Below, piece after piece: positions 23,186 through 36,771 of a DNA stretch of 64,000 nucleotides. Numbering within the stretch: the first letter of the stretch is position 1; every line of letters begins with the position of its first letter. The notes beneath the pieces were generated by a model. It saw only the letters and a list, made by a program, of their open reading frames with translations. It ran no database searches and had not been told where the DNA came from. Source of the stretch: Erythroxylum novogranatense (lineage: Eukaryota; Streptophyta; Magnoliopsida; Malpighiales; Erythroxylaceae); the NCBI GenBank assembly GCA_029891385.1, contig CM057225.1, positions 78,517,887-78,581,886 on the forward strand, written 5' to 3'. The position numbers were made by a program, and so were the translations under genes.

Positions 23186-24513
23186 AGTGGTAACATAGGG
23201 CTTATAAGATATTTTGGAGAAATAGAAGTAACCACATCTATACATAGCCCTCATTATGGGACAATGAATATGTTGTGTTATAATGTTCTTCTATAGATAT
23301 TTCATAATCGCTCCATCTCACTATAATTCTTCTTCAACTTTGCTTCTTTTCCATGTATGAGTAGAGATATGATTTGAAAGGATATAACTTAAACTCATTA
23401 CAAATATGATTTGAAATGATATAGCTTAAATTGAGTAATAAAACCTCTAAAATAATGCAATCCACAAGCAATATACCATGAAAATTATAGTTCTAACAAA
23501 AGTGTTTGTATAGTATACTTTAAACTCCCTCACAATTAAGCAATTGCTTATCCTCAAGGAAACCAATTCTCATTCCATCTTAAATTGAAAATAATTTACA
23601 AAATGCTACTATACTAATAAAATTATCTATTACTCATTCAATCATAAAGGATCATCTAAATTTTATAAAACCAACTACTTGTATAAATTCACAAGTTGGT
23701 TCAATTCACTTCAGAACTCTTCAAAATATAAATCAATTAAAACACTATAAATCAACATTTAAATATAAGAATCAATTACAACATTTAAATATAAAATTTA
23801 AATCAATTACAAGATGTAAATATAAATAAACATTTGTAAGAATATAAATCAATTACAACATTTGTAAGCATTGATTTAAATATAAGGGCCATGTATGACT
23901 CTAATATAACCTTTAGCTCCTTTAAATATATAAGTACAACCATTGATGACTATGACATAGATTGGTGTTGTACCACATAATTATTTTATTATTTATATGT
24001 ATTAAATTAATTGTGTTATTAGATGTCAATTAACTATTTGTACCATTTAATTTTTTAAAGATAGTTTGGTAGAGAACCTAATTCAAAAACTGAAAATTTT
24101 ATATCTTTCTTAAAATTGTTCAATTATAAGGTTGAGTTTTATGAAATTTGGTATATTGCATGATTGTGGACATATATCAATAAATTGGCATATGACCTAT
24201 GATGAAGAATACATATAAATGCCTCAAAATTTTTGTGATTACACCTTTCATAGCTGGGTATCTCACATGCATACTTCATGTGTTAAATAGATGAATCTTG
24301 TTACTATGATTTTGAGGCATTAAAAGGGTTATGTTTATATAAGTGTTTTTAATGTAGTGATGAGTGTGGTCAATAGAGGCCTATTAGTTAATGCTAAAAT
24401 AGGATAATAATAATTTGTTGCATAAGGTGAATTAGGGGTAAAATTGGGGCATGTATAGGGATGTGAATTAACTAGTACTAAAATAAGATAAGTAACATTT
24501 TATTATCCAAGGC
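23186..24513. other. AT-rich intergenic DNA with ATTTAAATATAA-type short repeats
   Basis: Low-complexity copies of AACATTTAAATATAA occur around 23750-23880 and again at 24720-24870. No gene was recognised. The sequence at about 24514 is the left breakpoint of the large duplication. Confidence 0.5.
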
Positions 24514-24841
24514 AAATTAGTTGATGCCAAAATAGGATCAGTGCCATTTTAATGGTTAAGGAGAAATAGTCAACATCTACTTTAGGTAAGTAGATAACTT
24601 TATATATTAGTTTAACATTAATGAATTGCATTTCATATTTTTACTTTAAAATGCTACATTATTTTTTTATTACCTCTACAAAATATAAACCAATTACAAA
24701 ACCTATAAATCAACATTTACGTATATAAGAATCAATTACAACATTTAAATATAACATTTAAATCAATTACAACATTTAAATATAAATCAACATTTGTAAG
24801 AATAAACATTTAAATATAAATCAACATTTTTATTTAAATAT

Positions 24842-25332
24842 AACTACAAAAAATTTAAATATAAAAATAAAAAAAACTATACATTATCCACATGTATCGG
24901 AGAAAGAGGGGAGGGAGGAGAAGTGGCTTACCTGCTAGAGACCACAACGAGGAGGCGACGACAGCCAGCGATAGGCGACGACACCAAACGGCGGCGAGTG
25001 GCGACTTTGGAGGAGGAAGAACGAAGAAGAAGAGAGAAGGTCGCGGGAGAGGAAGAAAGCAGAAGAAGGAGGGTTTTAATCATTTACCAAAACGACGTCG
25101 TTTTGGTTATCAATAATTGGGCTGAATCTGATGTTTTTACTGACCACTTTACTGACCGAAATGGGTGTCGGTAAATATCCTCAACAACACTCAGCGACGG
25201 AATATTATACCCTCGCAACAACTATATTCCACAACCAAATTCACCGAAGTCCATACATTTTCGGTCAGTAATTTCAACGGTTTTAATACCGTCTGTAATT
25301 TTTCATCACAATTCAACACTTTTTTTGAAGAG
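24842..25332. mobile_element. Small non-autonomous CACTA-like element, copy 1
   Basis: The inner sequence has subterminal motifs CAGCGACGGAATATT, GTGTCGGTAAATA and TACCGTCTGTAAT, typical of plant CACTA elements. The right end in the duplicate copy (34641-34651) is TATTTGTAGTG, which reads CACTACAAATA inward; here it has decayed to TTTGAAGAG. The left end AACTACAAAAAA is one base off CACTACAAAAAA. No matching 3-bp target duplication was found, so the left end is uncertain. Arg- and Glu-rich open frames inside look like noncoding purine-rich sequence. Confidence 0.55.
25087..25106. repeat. Perfect 20-bp palindrome CCAAAACGACGTCGTTTTGG
   Basis: Exact inverted symmetry with three CpG sites at the centre. 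The duplicate copy (about 34407) reads CAAAATGATGTCGTTTTGG, with two of the CpGs changed to TpG. Confidence 0.95.
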
Positions 25333-25896
25333 TCTCAAGTTATTTCATAAAAAATGACCCAAATGTTGAGGAATTATATCTAGAAATTTTGGTTCATTTA
25401 GGTCAGTCATTGATCTCCTATTTTTAGTTATTTTTTGCAAAACTAACACCATCATCGTATCTAACAGTCCTAAAATCTTAAGAAAGGAGGAAACCTGACA
25501 CCAATCAACCCATTTTATTAGTGAACGAAAATGGGTCACCTTTGAACTCTAATCCTTCGATTCTCGCAAACCTGGAGAAGTTTTGACGCAAGATTAGTGT
25601 CCTTGGATTCCTGGAGGTGAGCTCATCATTTTTGGGTAGGTGGTGAAGATCACTGCTTCTCTAGTGCCGGTGTGTGTACCCTACACTCTGATGGTGGTGG
25701 TGATTTTCTGACCAACATAGAAATAGCTGAAAATAATTTTTAAATTTCCTAAAGATTATGTGAATCAATTTTTATAAAAGCAGTGTATTGAACTTCTTCA
25801 TATTTTGTGAAGTAAAAATTTGGAAAGGCTTATGTTCTTATATAACTATATGGAATTGATTAAATTGAGTTGTTGATGATTAGAATTGAGAATATT

Positions 25897-27443
25897 TGGT
25901 TACATTTAGCATAAATGAGGGCTTAAAAACTAGTATACTTGAATTGTCAATTAGATTATTATAGATTTTTACAATGTAAATGTGGATTCAATTGGGCATA
26001 GATATGTAGTTTGGAGGCCGAAATAGAGCTATGATTACTGTTAAATATAGAAGTACATTTTTATTATAGGAATGACCCTTCTTTTAGATGGGGGATGTCC
26101 GTTTTATAGGGTAAGCTATGTCAAATTTCAATAGGCTCCTTGTAAAATATGTCATCGTCATTTTTAAATAAAAATAGAGCTTCTTATTTTTAAGTCATGG
26201 TCTTATTCTTGAGGTATTTAAAATTGGCTTAAGTTTTAAATCATAATGATCATTCATATTTTTCTCTCTATAGATCAATCAGGAGTAGAACCTTTCACTT
26301 CGAGGCACTAGGTTCGGTTCAAAGGAGTGCATTCTATCAGTAAGTTAATATTCATGGTTATAAACATGCATTAGAATTCATTCTTATATTCAACATGGAA
26401 ATCACAATCATTATCATATGCACAGAGGACACTTATACATATGGATTGATACGTCATATTTTTTTGTGCAATGTTATGCTTGTCTTGATATGTGAAGAAA
26501 TAGAGGATTGTTGTGGTATGAGCTACCTAGTGGGTATCACCAGGCAGTGTGCAAAGTGAGTCAATTGTTCAGGTATGGATTTGGGTTAGTATTTGATCCA
26601 TTGGTGGATCTATTGATTGAAATACGAGACTGTTGGGGCAGTTTGGTCGAGTTTATTATCAGATGCGAACTGATATAAGATATATGGTAGGTAGTATGAT
26701 TGTGGCATTTCGATCGAGCTTGCTCTCAAACGAAAATCATGTCCTAGTGAAGTTGTGGAGGTTTGGTTGAGTGTGGCTCTCGAACAACAATCCACTACAT
26801 TTGACCAAGTGAACCATGTGGAATAAAAGAGTCCCTATCGCTATAATCTATAGGTAAGGGGTATGTCATAACGTCATTCATCAGTCCTCCACTATTATTT
26901 ATGATTGTGATGATTATGTGACATGATATTGATATGAAAAATGCGTGCATGTTTATGAACAAAATCATTATGTTACGAAATTACATTTATGGATATATCA
27001 TATATATACATATATATGTATCATTTGAAATCTTTAGGAGTGCATAACATAACCATAGTATTAATTCACTCAGTGAGGTCTAACTCCCTTCAATTATTTT
27101 TTAGGATCTTCTTTTCATATCTCTTCTAATAGGATACTTCATTTGTCTTCTTCCCCTTAGGCGATTCATTATATGTTTGTTGATGAACTTTGACTCTAGA
27201 GCAATAGTAGTTTTGTATATGTTGAATTTCCCTTGTATTAACTATCTTAACATTGTAGCACATTGATTATTGCATATTGTTAGAATTGTTTGATTATTAT
27301 TAATATGAATTTGATCATTTTGAAATCTCATCTTTATTATGGATCTAAGAATTTGACGACATTTTAGGCTTGTTAAAGGTCCAATAAACCTTAAGTTTAC
27401 TTTTCCTTTAGCGTTGGTCACGATCCAAGGTTGGGTTGTGATA
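25897..27443 (+). mobile_element. LTR-like remnant, copy 1 (left end uncertain)
   Basis: The right end GGTCACGATCCAAGGTTGGGTTGTGATA resembles the GGGTTGTGACA terminus of plant gypsy LTRs; copy 2 keeps the full GTGACA. An ATATT follows the end and precedes TGGTTACA at 25897, giving a possible 5-bp target duplication, although ATATT is common in such AT-rich DNA. A CACTCAGTGAGG block at about 27067 resembles blocks in the other LTRs here. No coding interior is present. Confidence 0.3.
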
Positions 27444-30400
27444 ATATTCCACTCTTCGTCATGATATTTACGAATTGAATGTTATATATTATATTTCTTT
27501 CTCTATAATATTTTTTCTTCTCTCTTCATCTTTGTGATATTTAGATCGTGCATAGGTGTATAAGTGTTGCCACTTACATAATTTACATGTAGATTAAATA
27601 ACCTTCTACACCTAAATTAAACAATTTATTGTCTCTTTGGATCATTCTAGGAGATCAATTACTAAATGTAAAACTTGGCATAGTTTTAACTATTTTATAT
27701 TCCTAAAATGTTGAGTTGGATGTGTTGTTTCTGGTGGATATGCTTGGTTGACATACACATTCACACAGGTCATGTTCTCTTTCAGTGCCTTTTTTATGTT
27801 ACGTTTCTTATCACTTTTGCATGAATTTTGGACATTGTATTATTAAATTTTCTAGAAATGCAAATAATAAAGGTGGTTTTGGTCTTGATTTAGGCATTCA
27901 AAGAACCATTTTTAGGGTTACATTAGATTTTCCTCCAACTACTTGGAAATAAATGTTTGGATAATGTATGTTGACTTAATTTAAATTCATAAAATTTTGG
28001 TTACTATCCTAGGTTTATTTAGGAAATTCATAGTTGAATAATTATGTATACTTTCTTTATAGGTCCTAAGCTATAAATTTAAAGTTACTCCCATTTATAA
28101 TCTTACATATAATAGTTAAAGACAGGTTATTAACTATGTTAACACTTATTGGTGAAAATTTTGTGCCATTATTATATCCATTCCATTGGATTCTCTTTTA
28201 TATGTGTTTTCCAAATATTATAGTTATTTTGTCTTCCGGATCCTTTAGATATTTAATCTTAACTAAATCATTTTAGTTTAGAAATCACAATAAGGATCAC
28301 AGTTCTATATTGAAAATTGTTGTTGCTTTGTAAACTCTTTTGAATTTTTCCTTATGGAATATGGAATATCTAATAGTTCTAGTTATAATAATGTTATTAA
28401 AATAATTAACTTATATGGGGTGGATGCCTTTTAAGGACTCTGTGGAGAAAAAAGAATCTAAGGAGGAGAATTTTAGGATTTCCAAATTATCTAGTTAGTG
28501 TGCTATATTATTGATTTAAAGTCCAATTACAATTATTAGTTTAAAATTTGTATTCATATATTTAATGTTGGTCATATTACAAGTTGGTAACTATAAATTT
28601 TTCAAGGGTATGGTAAATAATTTCCTAGGAAGGTTGTTCATGTTAATTAAAATTAAAGAAAGATATATTTATACTAAAGGGGATGAAATAAGGAAAGTGT
28701 AATTTAAGTAAAGGAACTTGATAAGCAACTAAAAAATATAAAGCAAGATATTGGGATATTGGTTAAAGAGAAGAAAGAGTTAAGTTTTATGTTATTCAAC
28801 AGGTAATATTAGTGCTAATCTCTACGCTATAAATCTTACAGGCAAGTGCACCTATTGAACTATAGTATGATGTCAGTGAATATAGAGTGTCAATCACATA
28901 GGGACTACAAGTACTCGTAGTAACCTCTGTTCTAGTATCTAACTAACAAATAGGATGATAATTTAATCAAAACTAAATTAAACTTTAATTCTACATAACA
29001 ATAAACTGGAACACAATAACATTCAGATTAATCATTAACAAACAACTAGTACCTAGGTAATAAATTCCCTTAAGATTTCTTAGTCCTTTTCATACTTTTC
29101 AATTATTGATAATTGGAATTTCCTATCTTATGTTAACATATTTCTTAAGAATATTAATAACTAAACCTTTGTTGATTAACTGAAAACTCTTTCTAGTTAA
29201 AACTCCTAAGATTGCATAACTTGATTTGTAAAGTTCACTATTAGGTTTGACCTCAATCTAGAGGATTTATATTAACATATGTTTAGGTTTATATGCAAAT
29301 ACTTCTAATTATGATAGATTTATTATACAAAAGGATTTTTCAATCTCAATCATATGAAATTATACATTGAACTAATCCTAGACATATTAATTTAAGAATA
29401 AAACATGTAATTGAATTGCCATGAATCAATCAATCAATCAATCAAATTGTATTAAATAAAAGATCAAATCATAATGTCCAACCCAAACTTAGGACTCATG
29501 ATACCTGGGCACTAAACAAACTTTGTCATAAGCATAAAAAACAAAACAAACATTAATTTTTCAAAAGAATAATAAAAAAGAAAAGAATTCATAAGATCTA
29601 TATACATATATATCCCCTTTTTCTCAATTACAATTCCCTTAAAAATTAGATGGAAAGTTGTTCTCTAGCAGATCTTTAAAGAATCCTCATGTTTTCGTCC
29701 ATCCTAGGTTTAAAATCGTATCTTAAAGTCTAGCTTTGTCTCTAATTGCTTCTCATTCATCTCTTCTTCGTAGTTGTTTTATATAGTACAAAATTAGGGT
29801 TTTTAAATTATACATGGTTGTGTGAATGACTGTGTTCCCCTAAACCACTTTAGAATAGCAAATTTACACATTTACAAAAGGTTACATGGGTATGAGACAT
29901 GACCATATATGACTTATAGGGGTGAGGACCTTTAAAAGGGCTCCAATTCTTCCATTTTCAACCCCAATTTCTCATGACTTTCTCTCCTTTAAATCTGTAA
30001 AGGCAATTAAGACCTAAGAACACACGAGAAACAAAATAAGTATCAAAAATCATATAAAACTATAAAATAAGGAGCAAAACATTACTAAATATGTAAACAA
30101 AAACCTAGTTCATTAACTGTTTATCAATATAATTGTAAGATTTATTTTAACTTTTGTTTCATTTTCCATGTTCTATGTTATTAAGAAAATGGATTTAGTA
30201 TGAAGCTGATATGTTCACGTTTATGTTTCATTAAACAAATGACTGGTATTAATTTCCTTATGTTTCTTATTATTAAATAAAAATTATACAAAATCTTAGT
30301 TTGAATATCTTTTATTCTCTATGTAATTACATGATCATTGGCAAAAGGGTAATTTGAATCATAGCTTCATAATATGAATCATGGTTCCACCATATAAGTC

Positions 30401-30559
30401 ATCTATTTTTGTAGAGTTAAACTAACTTTCTTAGTTACAATTTAACTAATTGATATAAAAAAGAGCATGTCACATAAGTGTGACAACACCTATCACATAA
30501 GCATTACCATCTTACACCAACTTCTTAAGGAAATCAAAAACATAAATATACACAACATA
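27444..30559. other. AT-rich intergenic DNA of duplication copy 1
   Basis: No open frame of note. Around 28850-28920 a GCAAGTGCACCTATTG...AGGGACTACAAG stretch resembles a dispersed plant repeat I have seen but cannot name. Nothing else was recognised. Confidence 0.5.
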
Positions 30560-31640
30560 AGAGGAAAAAAAGGGAATACTTTACCTCCCTAATGCATGAT
30601 TCTTAGAAAAACATCAATTTTTATGATACATAATAAACTTGTTTCTTTACTTGGTTTATAAACATCCCAAGTATGGGCTTTAATTGTCTTCATCATGCTT
30701 TCATAGTTGTAAAACAAATATATAACCTCTTGAATTGCAATAACAAAGTTTGTTGATTCCTTAATAGTTATAGTTTCACTGTTAAATTAGGATTGTTGGC
30801 TTTTAACTTATAGATATAATCTTAAAGCTTGTAATATTCATTAATATAATCTAATGTTATCTCTTTCTTTAAGTTCCTTTTGACAGCCTTACACATACTT
30901 GAATTTACAAATCTATTCAATTTTCAATACATTCTTCAATCATTTTAGTAGTATTTATGTTAGGCTTTTCTAAAATTATATCTATGAATTATATACTTAA
31001 AAAGTTAGCCATTACCATATTGGGCTTGTTAGTAGTGAAACATGAACTCACGTCTATATGTCTTGATTTTGAAACACTTGTCCACACCACCATATATTGC
31101 ATATAGCACCCACTTGAATACTTCAATGCATCCAATTTTAATCAACTTAGACTCATTTTTTCTATCTAAATTAAATTATATTGCTAATGAATAATCAATA
31201 ATAACATGTTTTAATTCTTTGGCATTTTGAAATTTCATACCAAATGCCCACCATTATGTTCCAACACCTGATTGGTGTCTAACACTTTTACTAAGCCTTC
31301 TTATTGCATCTTCAAGCTCTTCTCCATTAGATACCCATCACTATCAAGGAAACTTCTATAGTTAGTAGAATCAATCTCTATTGGTTTCTGGGCAACTAGA
31401 ATTGATACATCATATTTATCTTACCCTCCTTTAACTTCATTATGATCTTATGTGAAGCAACACCCCTAATTTAATTATGTCATTGTTATCATGATTATTA
31501 ACATTACTTCATTCTTTATGACTGTCTACATATTTAACATATACATTCTTATAAATACTCTTTCCATTTATTCTATCAAACAGAACATCTCCATTTGGCA
31601 TTACATAGGTGCATAATAATTTCTAATTATAGCCAAAACT
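30560..31640 (-). pseudogene. Mutator-like (MULE) transposase remnant, copy 1
   Basis: Minus-strand translation across frames gives MKFQNAKELKHVIIDYS (about 31190-31243), then CFKIKTYRREF, matching the MuDR N-terminal DNA-binding domain: FxxxKELKxAIxxYA...FxIKTY...H. Next come a CKAVKRNLKKE stretch and YKL-stop-DYIYKLKANNPNLTVKL (about 30780-30850). FKRLYICFTTMKA (about 30694-30735) is followed by LKPILGM, the segment leading into the catalytic DGCHLKG region of MULEs. The catalytic region itself is not recognisable. Many stops make this a relic. Confidence 0.7.
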
Positions 31641-31854
31641 TCTAGAAAAATCAAAGTATTTTGCTTATATATATAATATACACCTCAACTATCTCATATA
31701 TTTTCAAAAGGTTAATTAACCTTATATAACTTCATTAAATTCAATGAGTCTTAAAGAATCATTAAATCTAAACCTAGAACTTTGTAATAGGTCTTATCAA
31801 CTTATTGGTCCCTAACTTTCTTCTCGCATTTCACAAATTCATCTATAGTTGATA

Positions 31855-31875
31855 ATATATATATATATATATATA
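31855..31875. repeat. AT dinucleotide microsatellite
   Basis: A run of about ten AT units; the duplicate copy has a somewhat longer TA run at 56412-56435. Confidence 0.9.
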
Positions 31876-32085
31876 ACTTCATGATCCTCTTTATAATTCA
31901 ACTTAAGATCGACTTAAAGTGTCCACTATAATATAACTTCAAGTTTATATACTAAGACATTATTACTTTCAAAGTGTAAGTGCATAAGCTTTATTAAACA
32001 TCAAATATCATTAGGCACAAATTTTAATAAATTAGGTCAAAAAAAATGTTAAGTTATAAAATCTTTCTAATGTATTTTATCTTCT

Positions 32086-33204
32086 ATGTAATTCCAACAC
32101 AAAATGTTGAAATCTTGCGTTGAAGAACAGAGACTAAAACCTTGGTTCAAAAAGTTGTTATTATATTTTGTTTATACCACTATTACATAACTGAACCAAA
32201 CTAGTGAACTAATAAACTTACAAATTGTGGAATTGCTTGCCAAGGAAGGTGCAAACTATCAAATGCTAAATATCTATCTAGGGCTTTGTTACAAATCTTA
32301 TGCCAGGTGCAACTGTTATGCCATATATAAAAATGGAGATACATGAACCACTAAGTTTCAAAACGTGATGCTTACATGACTATCCATTTGCTACACAAGT
32401 TACTAAGTAATATTTAATGTTAATACTCGAGCTGGTTTCACTTTGACATTTCTTTTAATATTATATTTTTCTTAGAAAATATATTTTTTAACTTACAAGT
32501 AATTAATTAAGATAATTAATCTCCTATTATCAATTATGACAATGCTATAAAATAAAATATCAGGGATATTGACTGATGAATGTTTACACGTAATATGTAA
32601 AAGAATAGAGAAAAGAGGAAAACTTAAGTAACTACCCAACATTACTAAGGCCAAAAATATAAAAATGACTCTTTCTTGTATAAACACCATCTAGCAACAT
32701 CAACACACCATCCAAACCCTAACCGATGTCCAAGATTGATCATGCATAGGCTCATTCTCTCTGCTTCTAATAACTACTTTTTCTACAACCCAGAATCAAA
32801 CATGAAGACATTCTCATCTTCAAAGACTAAAACGAAGTAGCCATATTTGTTATTGGAAATCTGAACTTTACCTTTGTTGTGTCATATATTACGATGGAAC
32901 ATTTTAATGATACAGAAAATTAATTACAAGAATATAGTTATGACATAAATAACACTTGTTTTCAAATTTGGTCTTCAATGTGATTCCCTTTTTTTGTATT
33001 AAAAGGTCGAGGATATTGCTTCTGTACCTAATGAAGGCATGGATGGATGATGTAGTTTCAAATTTATTTATACTTTACAAAAGCTCTTTAGAAGATGGAA
33101 TAATTTATTTATACACATTAGAAGAATCATACAAACATTAAATTAATAAACCACATACATGATGTTGGTGCGTCAAGATTTAGGTCACAATAAGTAAATG
33201 GGTG
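32086..33204. other. Copy-1-specific segment upstream of orphan MATE exon 1
   Basis: Homology between the two duplication copies stops near 32085 and restarts near 33205. These 1.1 kb have no counterpart in copy 2, which instead has about 0.66 kb of other sequence (56640-57296). No gene or terminal repeats were recognised. Confidence 0.65.
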
Positions 33205-33425
33205 GAGAGATCCATTTGTTTAATCAAATTCCATTATATATAACTTTCCCATCTGGGATATACTTTACAATATTGTACATGTTTTGTTTTATATATTCAG
33301 CAAAAATAATAATAATACTCTGTAAAAATTGAGTTTGAGGAAATTTAGCAATACAATACATCAAATGACTTAGAAGGAAAAAGAAAAAAAAAGAAGAAAT
33401 TTTTTTTATAATATACTCGTGTATG

Positions 33426-33432
33426 TATAAAA
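33426..33432 (+). promoter_or_regulatory. TATA box of the orphan MATE exon 1
   Basis: TATAAAA lies 69 bp before the ATG and is followed by a pyrimidine-rich leader (ACTCGCTACTCTCTACTCTC) of the kind found at plant transcription starts. The duplicated promoter at 57518 has the same box and leader. Confidence 0.6.
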
Positions 33433-33500
33433 CTCTACTCACACACTCGCTACTCTCTACTCTCTTTCTCCTTGACTCTTTGTGCCAGGACGCAAAAGAA

Positions 33501-33800
33501 ATGGAGAGAGAGGAACACAGGCAAACTCTGAATTCTCCTTTGATTAGAATCGCATGTGAAGGTGATACTGATGGTTTGGGAAAAAGAGAGAGAAGCTATG
33601 GAAGTGAGATTAGAAGGAAGGAGATAATTGATGAAGTCAAGAAGCAGCTATGGCTTGCAGGGCCACTAGTAGCTGTGAGCCTATTGCAGTATTGTTTGCA
33701 AATGATATCTGTAATGTTCGTGGGTCGTCTAGGAGAGTTGAGCCTTTCTGGAGCATCGATGGCCACTTCCTTTGCCTCTGTCACAGGTTTTAGCTTGCTG
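33501..33800 (+). pseudogene. Orphan first exon of a MATE transporter (duplicate of 57591-57890)
   Basis: One hundred codons from ATG to an intact GTAAGT donor, without stop or frameshift. It encodes the hydrophilic N-terminus, the [20 protein letters not shown] first membrane segment and the [19 protein letters not shown] motif of plant MATE exporters. It differs from the functional exon 1 at six residues: Arg16, Leu26, Lys28, Ser60, Met68 and Arg76. His is usual at position 76 in the family. After 34 bases of intron 1 the sequence jumps to duplicated intergenic DNA, so exons 2-8 are missing locally. It could be a dead fragment, or an alternative first exon spliced to exon 2 at 58833, since donor and phase are compatible. 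Confidence 0.85.
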
Positions 33801-34158
33801 GTAAGTTATACACATGTGTTTCATTTATGGAAATTAATTGATGCCAAAATAGGATTAGTTCCATTTTAATGGTTAAGGTGAAATAGTCAACATCTACTTT
33901 AGGTAAGTACATAACTTTATATATTAGTTTAATATTAATGAATTGCATTTCATATTGTTACTATAAAATGCTACATTATTTTTTTATTACCTCTTCAAAA
34001 TATAAACCAATTACAAAACCTATAAATCAACATTTACGTATATAAGAATTAATTACAACATTTAAATATAACATTTAAATCAATTAAAACATTTAAATGT
34101 AAATCAACATTTGTAAGAATAAACATTTAAATATAAATTAACGTTTCTATTTAAATAT

Positions 34159-34651
34159 AACTACAAAAAATTTAAATATAAAACAAAAAAAACTATACAT
34201 TATCCACATGTATCGGAGAAAGAGGGGAGGGAGGAGAAGTGGCTTACCTGCCAGACACCACAACGAGGAGGCGGCGACAGGCGAAGACACCAAACGGCGG
34301 CGAGTGGCGGCGTTGGAGGGGGAAGAACGAAGAAGAAGAGAGAAGGTCGTGAGAGCAGTGAGCGGGAGAGGAAGAAAGAAGAAGAAGGAGGGCTTTGCTC
34401 ATTTATCAAAATGATGTCGTTTTGGTTACCAATAATGGGGCTGAATCTGATGTTTTTACTGACCACTTTACTGACCGAAATGGGTGTCGGTAAATATCCT
34501 CAACAACACTCAGCGACGGAATATTATACTATCGCAATAGTTATATTCCACAACCAACTTCGCCGACGTCCATACATTTTCGGTCAGTAATTTCAACGGT
34601 TTTAATACCGTCTGTAATTTTTCATCGCAATTCAACATTTTATTTGTAGTG
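34159..34651. mobile_element. Small non-autonomous CACTA-like element, copy 2
   Basis: Duplicate of 24842-25332 with the better preserved right terminus TATTTGTAGTG. The same subterminal CAGCGACGGAATATT and ACCGTCTGTAAT motifs are present. Confidence 0.55.
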
Positions 34652-35216
34652 CCTCAACTCATTTCATAAAAAATGATCCAAATGTTGAGGAATTATATCT
34701 AGAAATTTTGGTTCATTTAGTTCAGTCACTGATCTCATATTTTTAGTCATTTTTGGCAAAACTAACACCATCATTGTATCTAACAGTCCTAAAATCATAA
34801 GAAAGGAGGGAAACCTGACACCAATAAACCCATTTTATTAGTGAACGAAAATAGGTCACCTTTGAACTCTAATCCTTCGATTCTCGCAAACCTGGAGAAG
34901 TTTTGACGCAAGATTAGTGTCCTTGGATTCCTGGAGGTGAGCTCATCATTTTTGGGTAGGTGGTGCAGATCACTGCTTCTCTAGTGCCGGTGTGTGTACC
35001 CTACACTCTGATGGTGGTGGTGATTTTCTAACCAACATAGAAATAGCTGAAAATAATTTTAAAATTTCCTAAATATTATGTGAATCAATGTTTATAAAAG
35101 CATTGTATTGAAATTCTTCATATTTTGTGAGTTTAAAATTTGGAAAGGGTTATGTTCTTATATAACTGTATGGAATTGATTAAATTGAGTTGTTGATGAT
35201 TAGAATTGAGAATATT

Positions 35217-36771
35217 TGGTTACATTTAGGGTAAATGATGGTTTAAAAACTAGTATACTTGAATTGTCAATTAGATTATTATAGATTTTTACAATGTAAA
35301 TGTGGATTCAATTAGGCATAGATATGTAGTTTGGAGGCCGAAATCGAGCTATGGTTACTGTTAAATATAGAAGTAAATTTTTATTATAGGAATGACCCTC
35401 CTTTTAGATGGGGGATGTTCGTTTTATAGGGTAAACTATGTCAATTTTCAATAGGCTCCTTGTAAAATATGACATCGCCATTTTTAAATAAAAAATAGAG
35501 CTTCTTATTATTAATTCATGGTCTTATTCTTGATATATTTAAAATTGGCTTAAGTTTTAAATCATAATGATCATTCATATTTTTCTCTCTATAGATCAAT
35601 CAGGAGTAGAACCTTTCACTTCGAGGCACTAGTTTCGGTTCAAAGGAGTGCATTCTATCAGTAAGTTAATATTCATGGTTATAAACATGCATTAGAATTC
35701 ATTCTTATATTCAACATGGAAATCACAATCATTATCATATGCACAGAGGACACTTATACATATGGATTGATACGTCATATTTTTTTGTGCAATGTTATGC
35801 TTGTCTTGATATGTGAAGAAATAGAGGATTGTTGTGGTATGAGCTACCTAGTGGGTATCACCAGGTAGTGTGCAAAGTGAGTCAATTGTTCAGGTATGGA
35901 TTTGGGTTAGTATTTGATCCATTGGTGGATCTATTGATTGATATACGAGACTTTTGGGGAAGTTTGGTCGAGTTTATTATCAGATACCAACTGATATAAG
36001 ATATATGGTAGGTAGTATGATTGTGGCATTTCGATCGAGCTTGCTCTCGAACAAAAATCATGTCGTAGTGAAGTTGTGGAGGTTTGGTTGAGTGTGGCTC
36101 TCGAACAACAATCCACTACATTTGACCAAGTGACCCATGTGGAACAAAAGAGTCCCTATCGCTATAATCTATAGGTAAGGGGTATGTCATAACGTCATTC
36201 ATCAGTCCTCCACTATTATTTATGATTGTGATGATTATGTGACATGATGTTGATATGGAAAATGCATGCATGTTTATGAACAAAATCATTATGTTACGAA
36301 ATTACATTTATGGATGTAATACATATATCATATATATACATATATATGTATCATTTGAAATCCTTAGGAGTGCCTAACATAACCATATTATTAATTCACT
36401 CAGTGAGTCTAACTCTCTTCAATTATTTTTTAGGATCTTCTTTTCATATCTCTTCTAACATGATACTTCATTGGTCTTCTTCCCCTTAGGCGATTCATTA
36501 TATGTTTGTTGATGAACTTTGACTCTAGAGCAATAGTAGTCTTGTATATGTTGGATTTCCCTTGTATTAACTATCTCAACATTGTAGCACTTGATTATTG
36601 CATATTGTTAGAATTGTTTGATTATTATTAATATGAATTTGATCATTTTGAAATCTCATCTTTATTATGGATCTAATAATTTGATGACATTTTAGGCTTG
36701 TAAAAGGTCCAATAAACCTTAAGTTTACTTTTCCTTTAGCATTGGTCACGATCCAAAGTTGGGTTGTGACA
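35217..36771 (+). mobile_element. LTR-like remnant, copy 2 (left end uncertain)
   Basis: Duplicate of 25897-27443. It ends GGTTGTGACA and is flanked by ATATT at 35212-35216 and 36772-36776. Being in both copies, it is older than the duplication. Confidence 0.3.

Larger units (their letters stand above)
24514..33834 (+). repeat. Tandem segmental duplication, copy 1 (about 9.3 kb)
   Basis: The stretch from AAATTAGTTGATGCC (24514) onward repeats from 33831, displaced by about 9320 bp. By eye there are about 8 differences in the first 197 bp. Collinearity continues through the CACTA-like element, the LTR remnant and the Mutator-like pseudogene to about 32085. After a non-homologous gap it resumes at about 33205 and runs through MATE exon 1 into the first 30 bases of intron 1. 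Copy 1 lacks element 2 and so keeps its empty site near 30512. Confidence 0.93.

Noticed and set aside
24892..25174. Arg/Lys/Glu-rich overlapping open frames
   Set aside because: Purine-rich low-complexity DNA in a CACTA-like element; two frames are open at once and the duplicate copy changes length and sequence. Not coding.
28840..29000. Possible known dispersed plant repeat (GCAAGTGCACCTATTG region)
   Set aside because: It resembles sequence seen in many plant genomes, but I could not assign borders or class, so it is not listed as an element.
33423..33500. Upstream in-frame ATG extending the orphan MATE exon by 26 codons
   Set aside because: The extension overlaps the TATA box and leader, is not in frame with an ATG in the intact copy, and is not conserved in MATE proteins.
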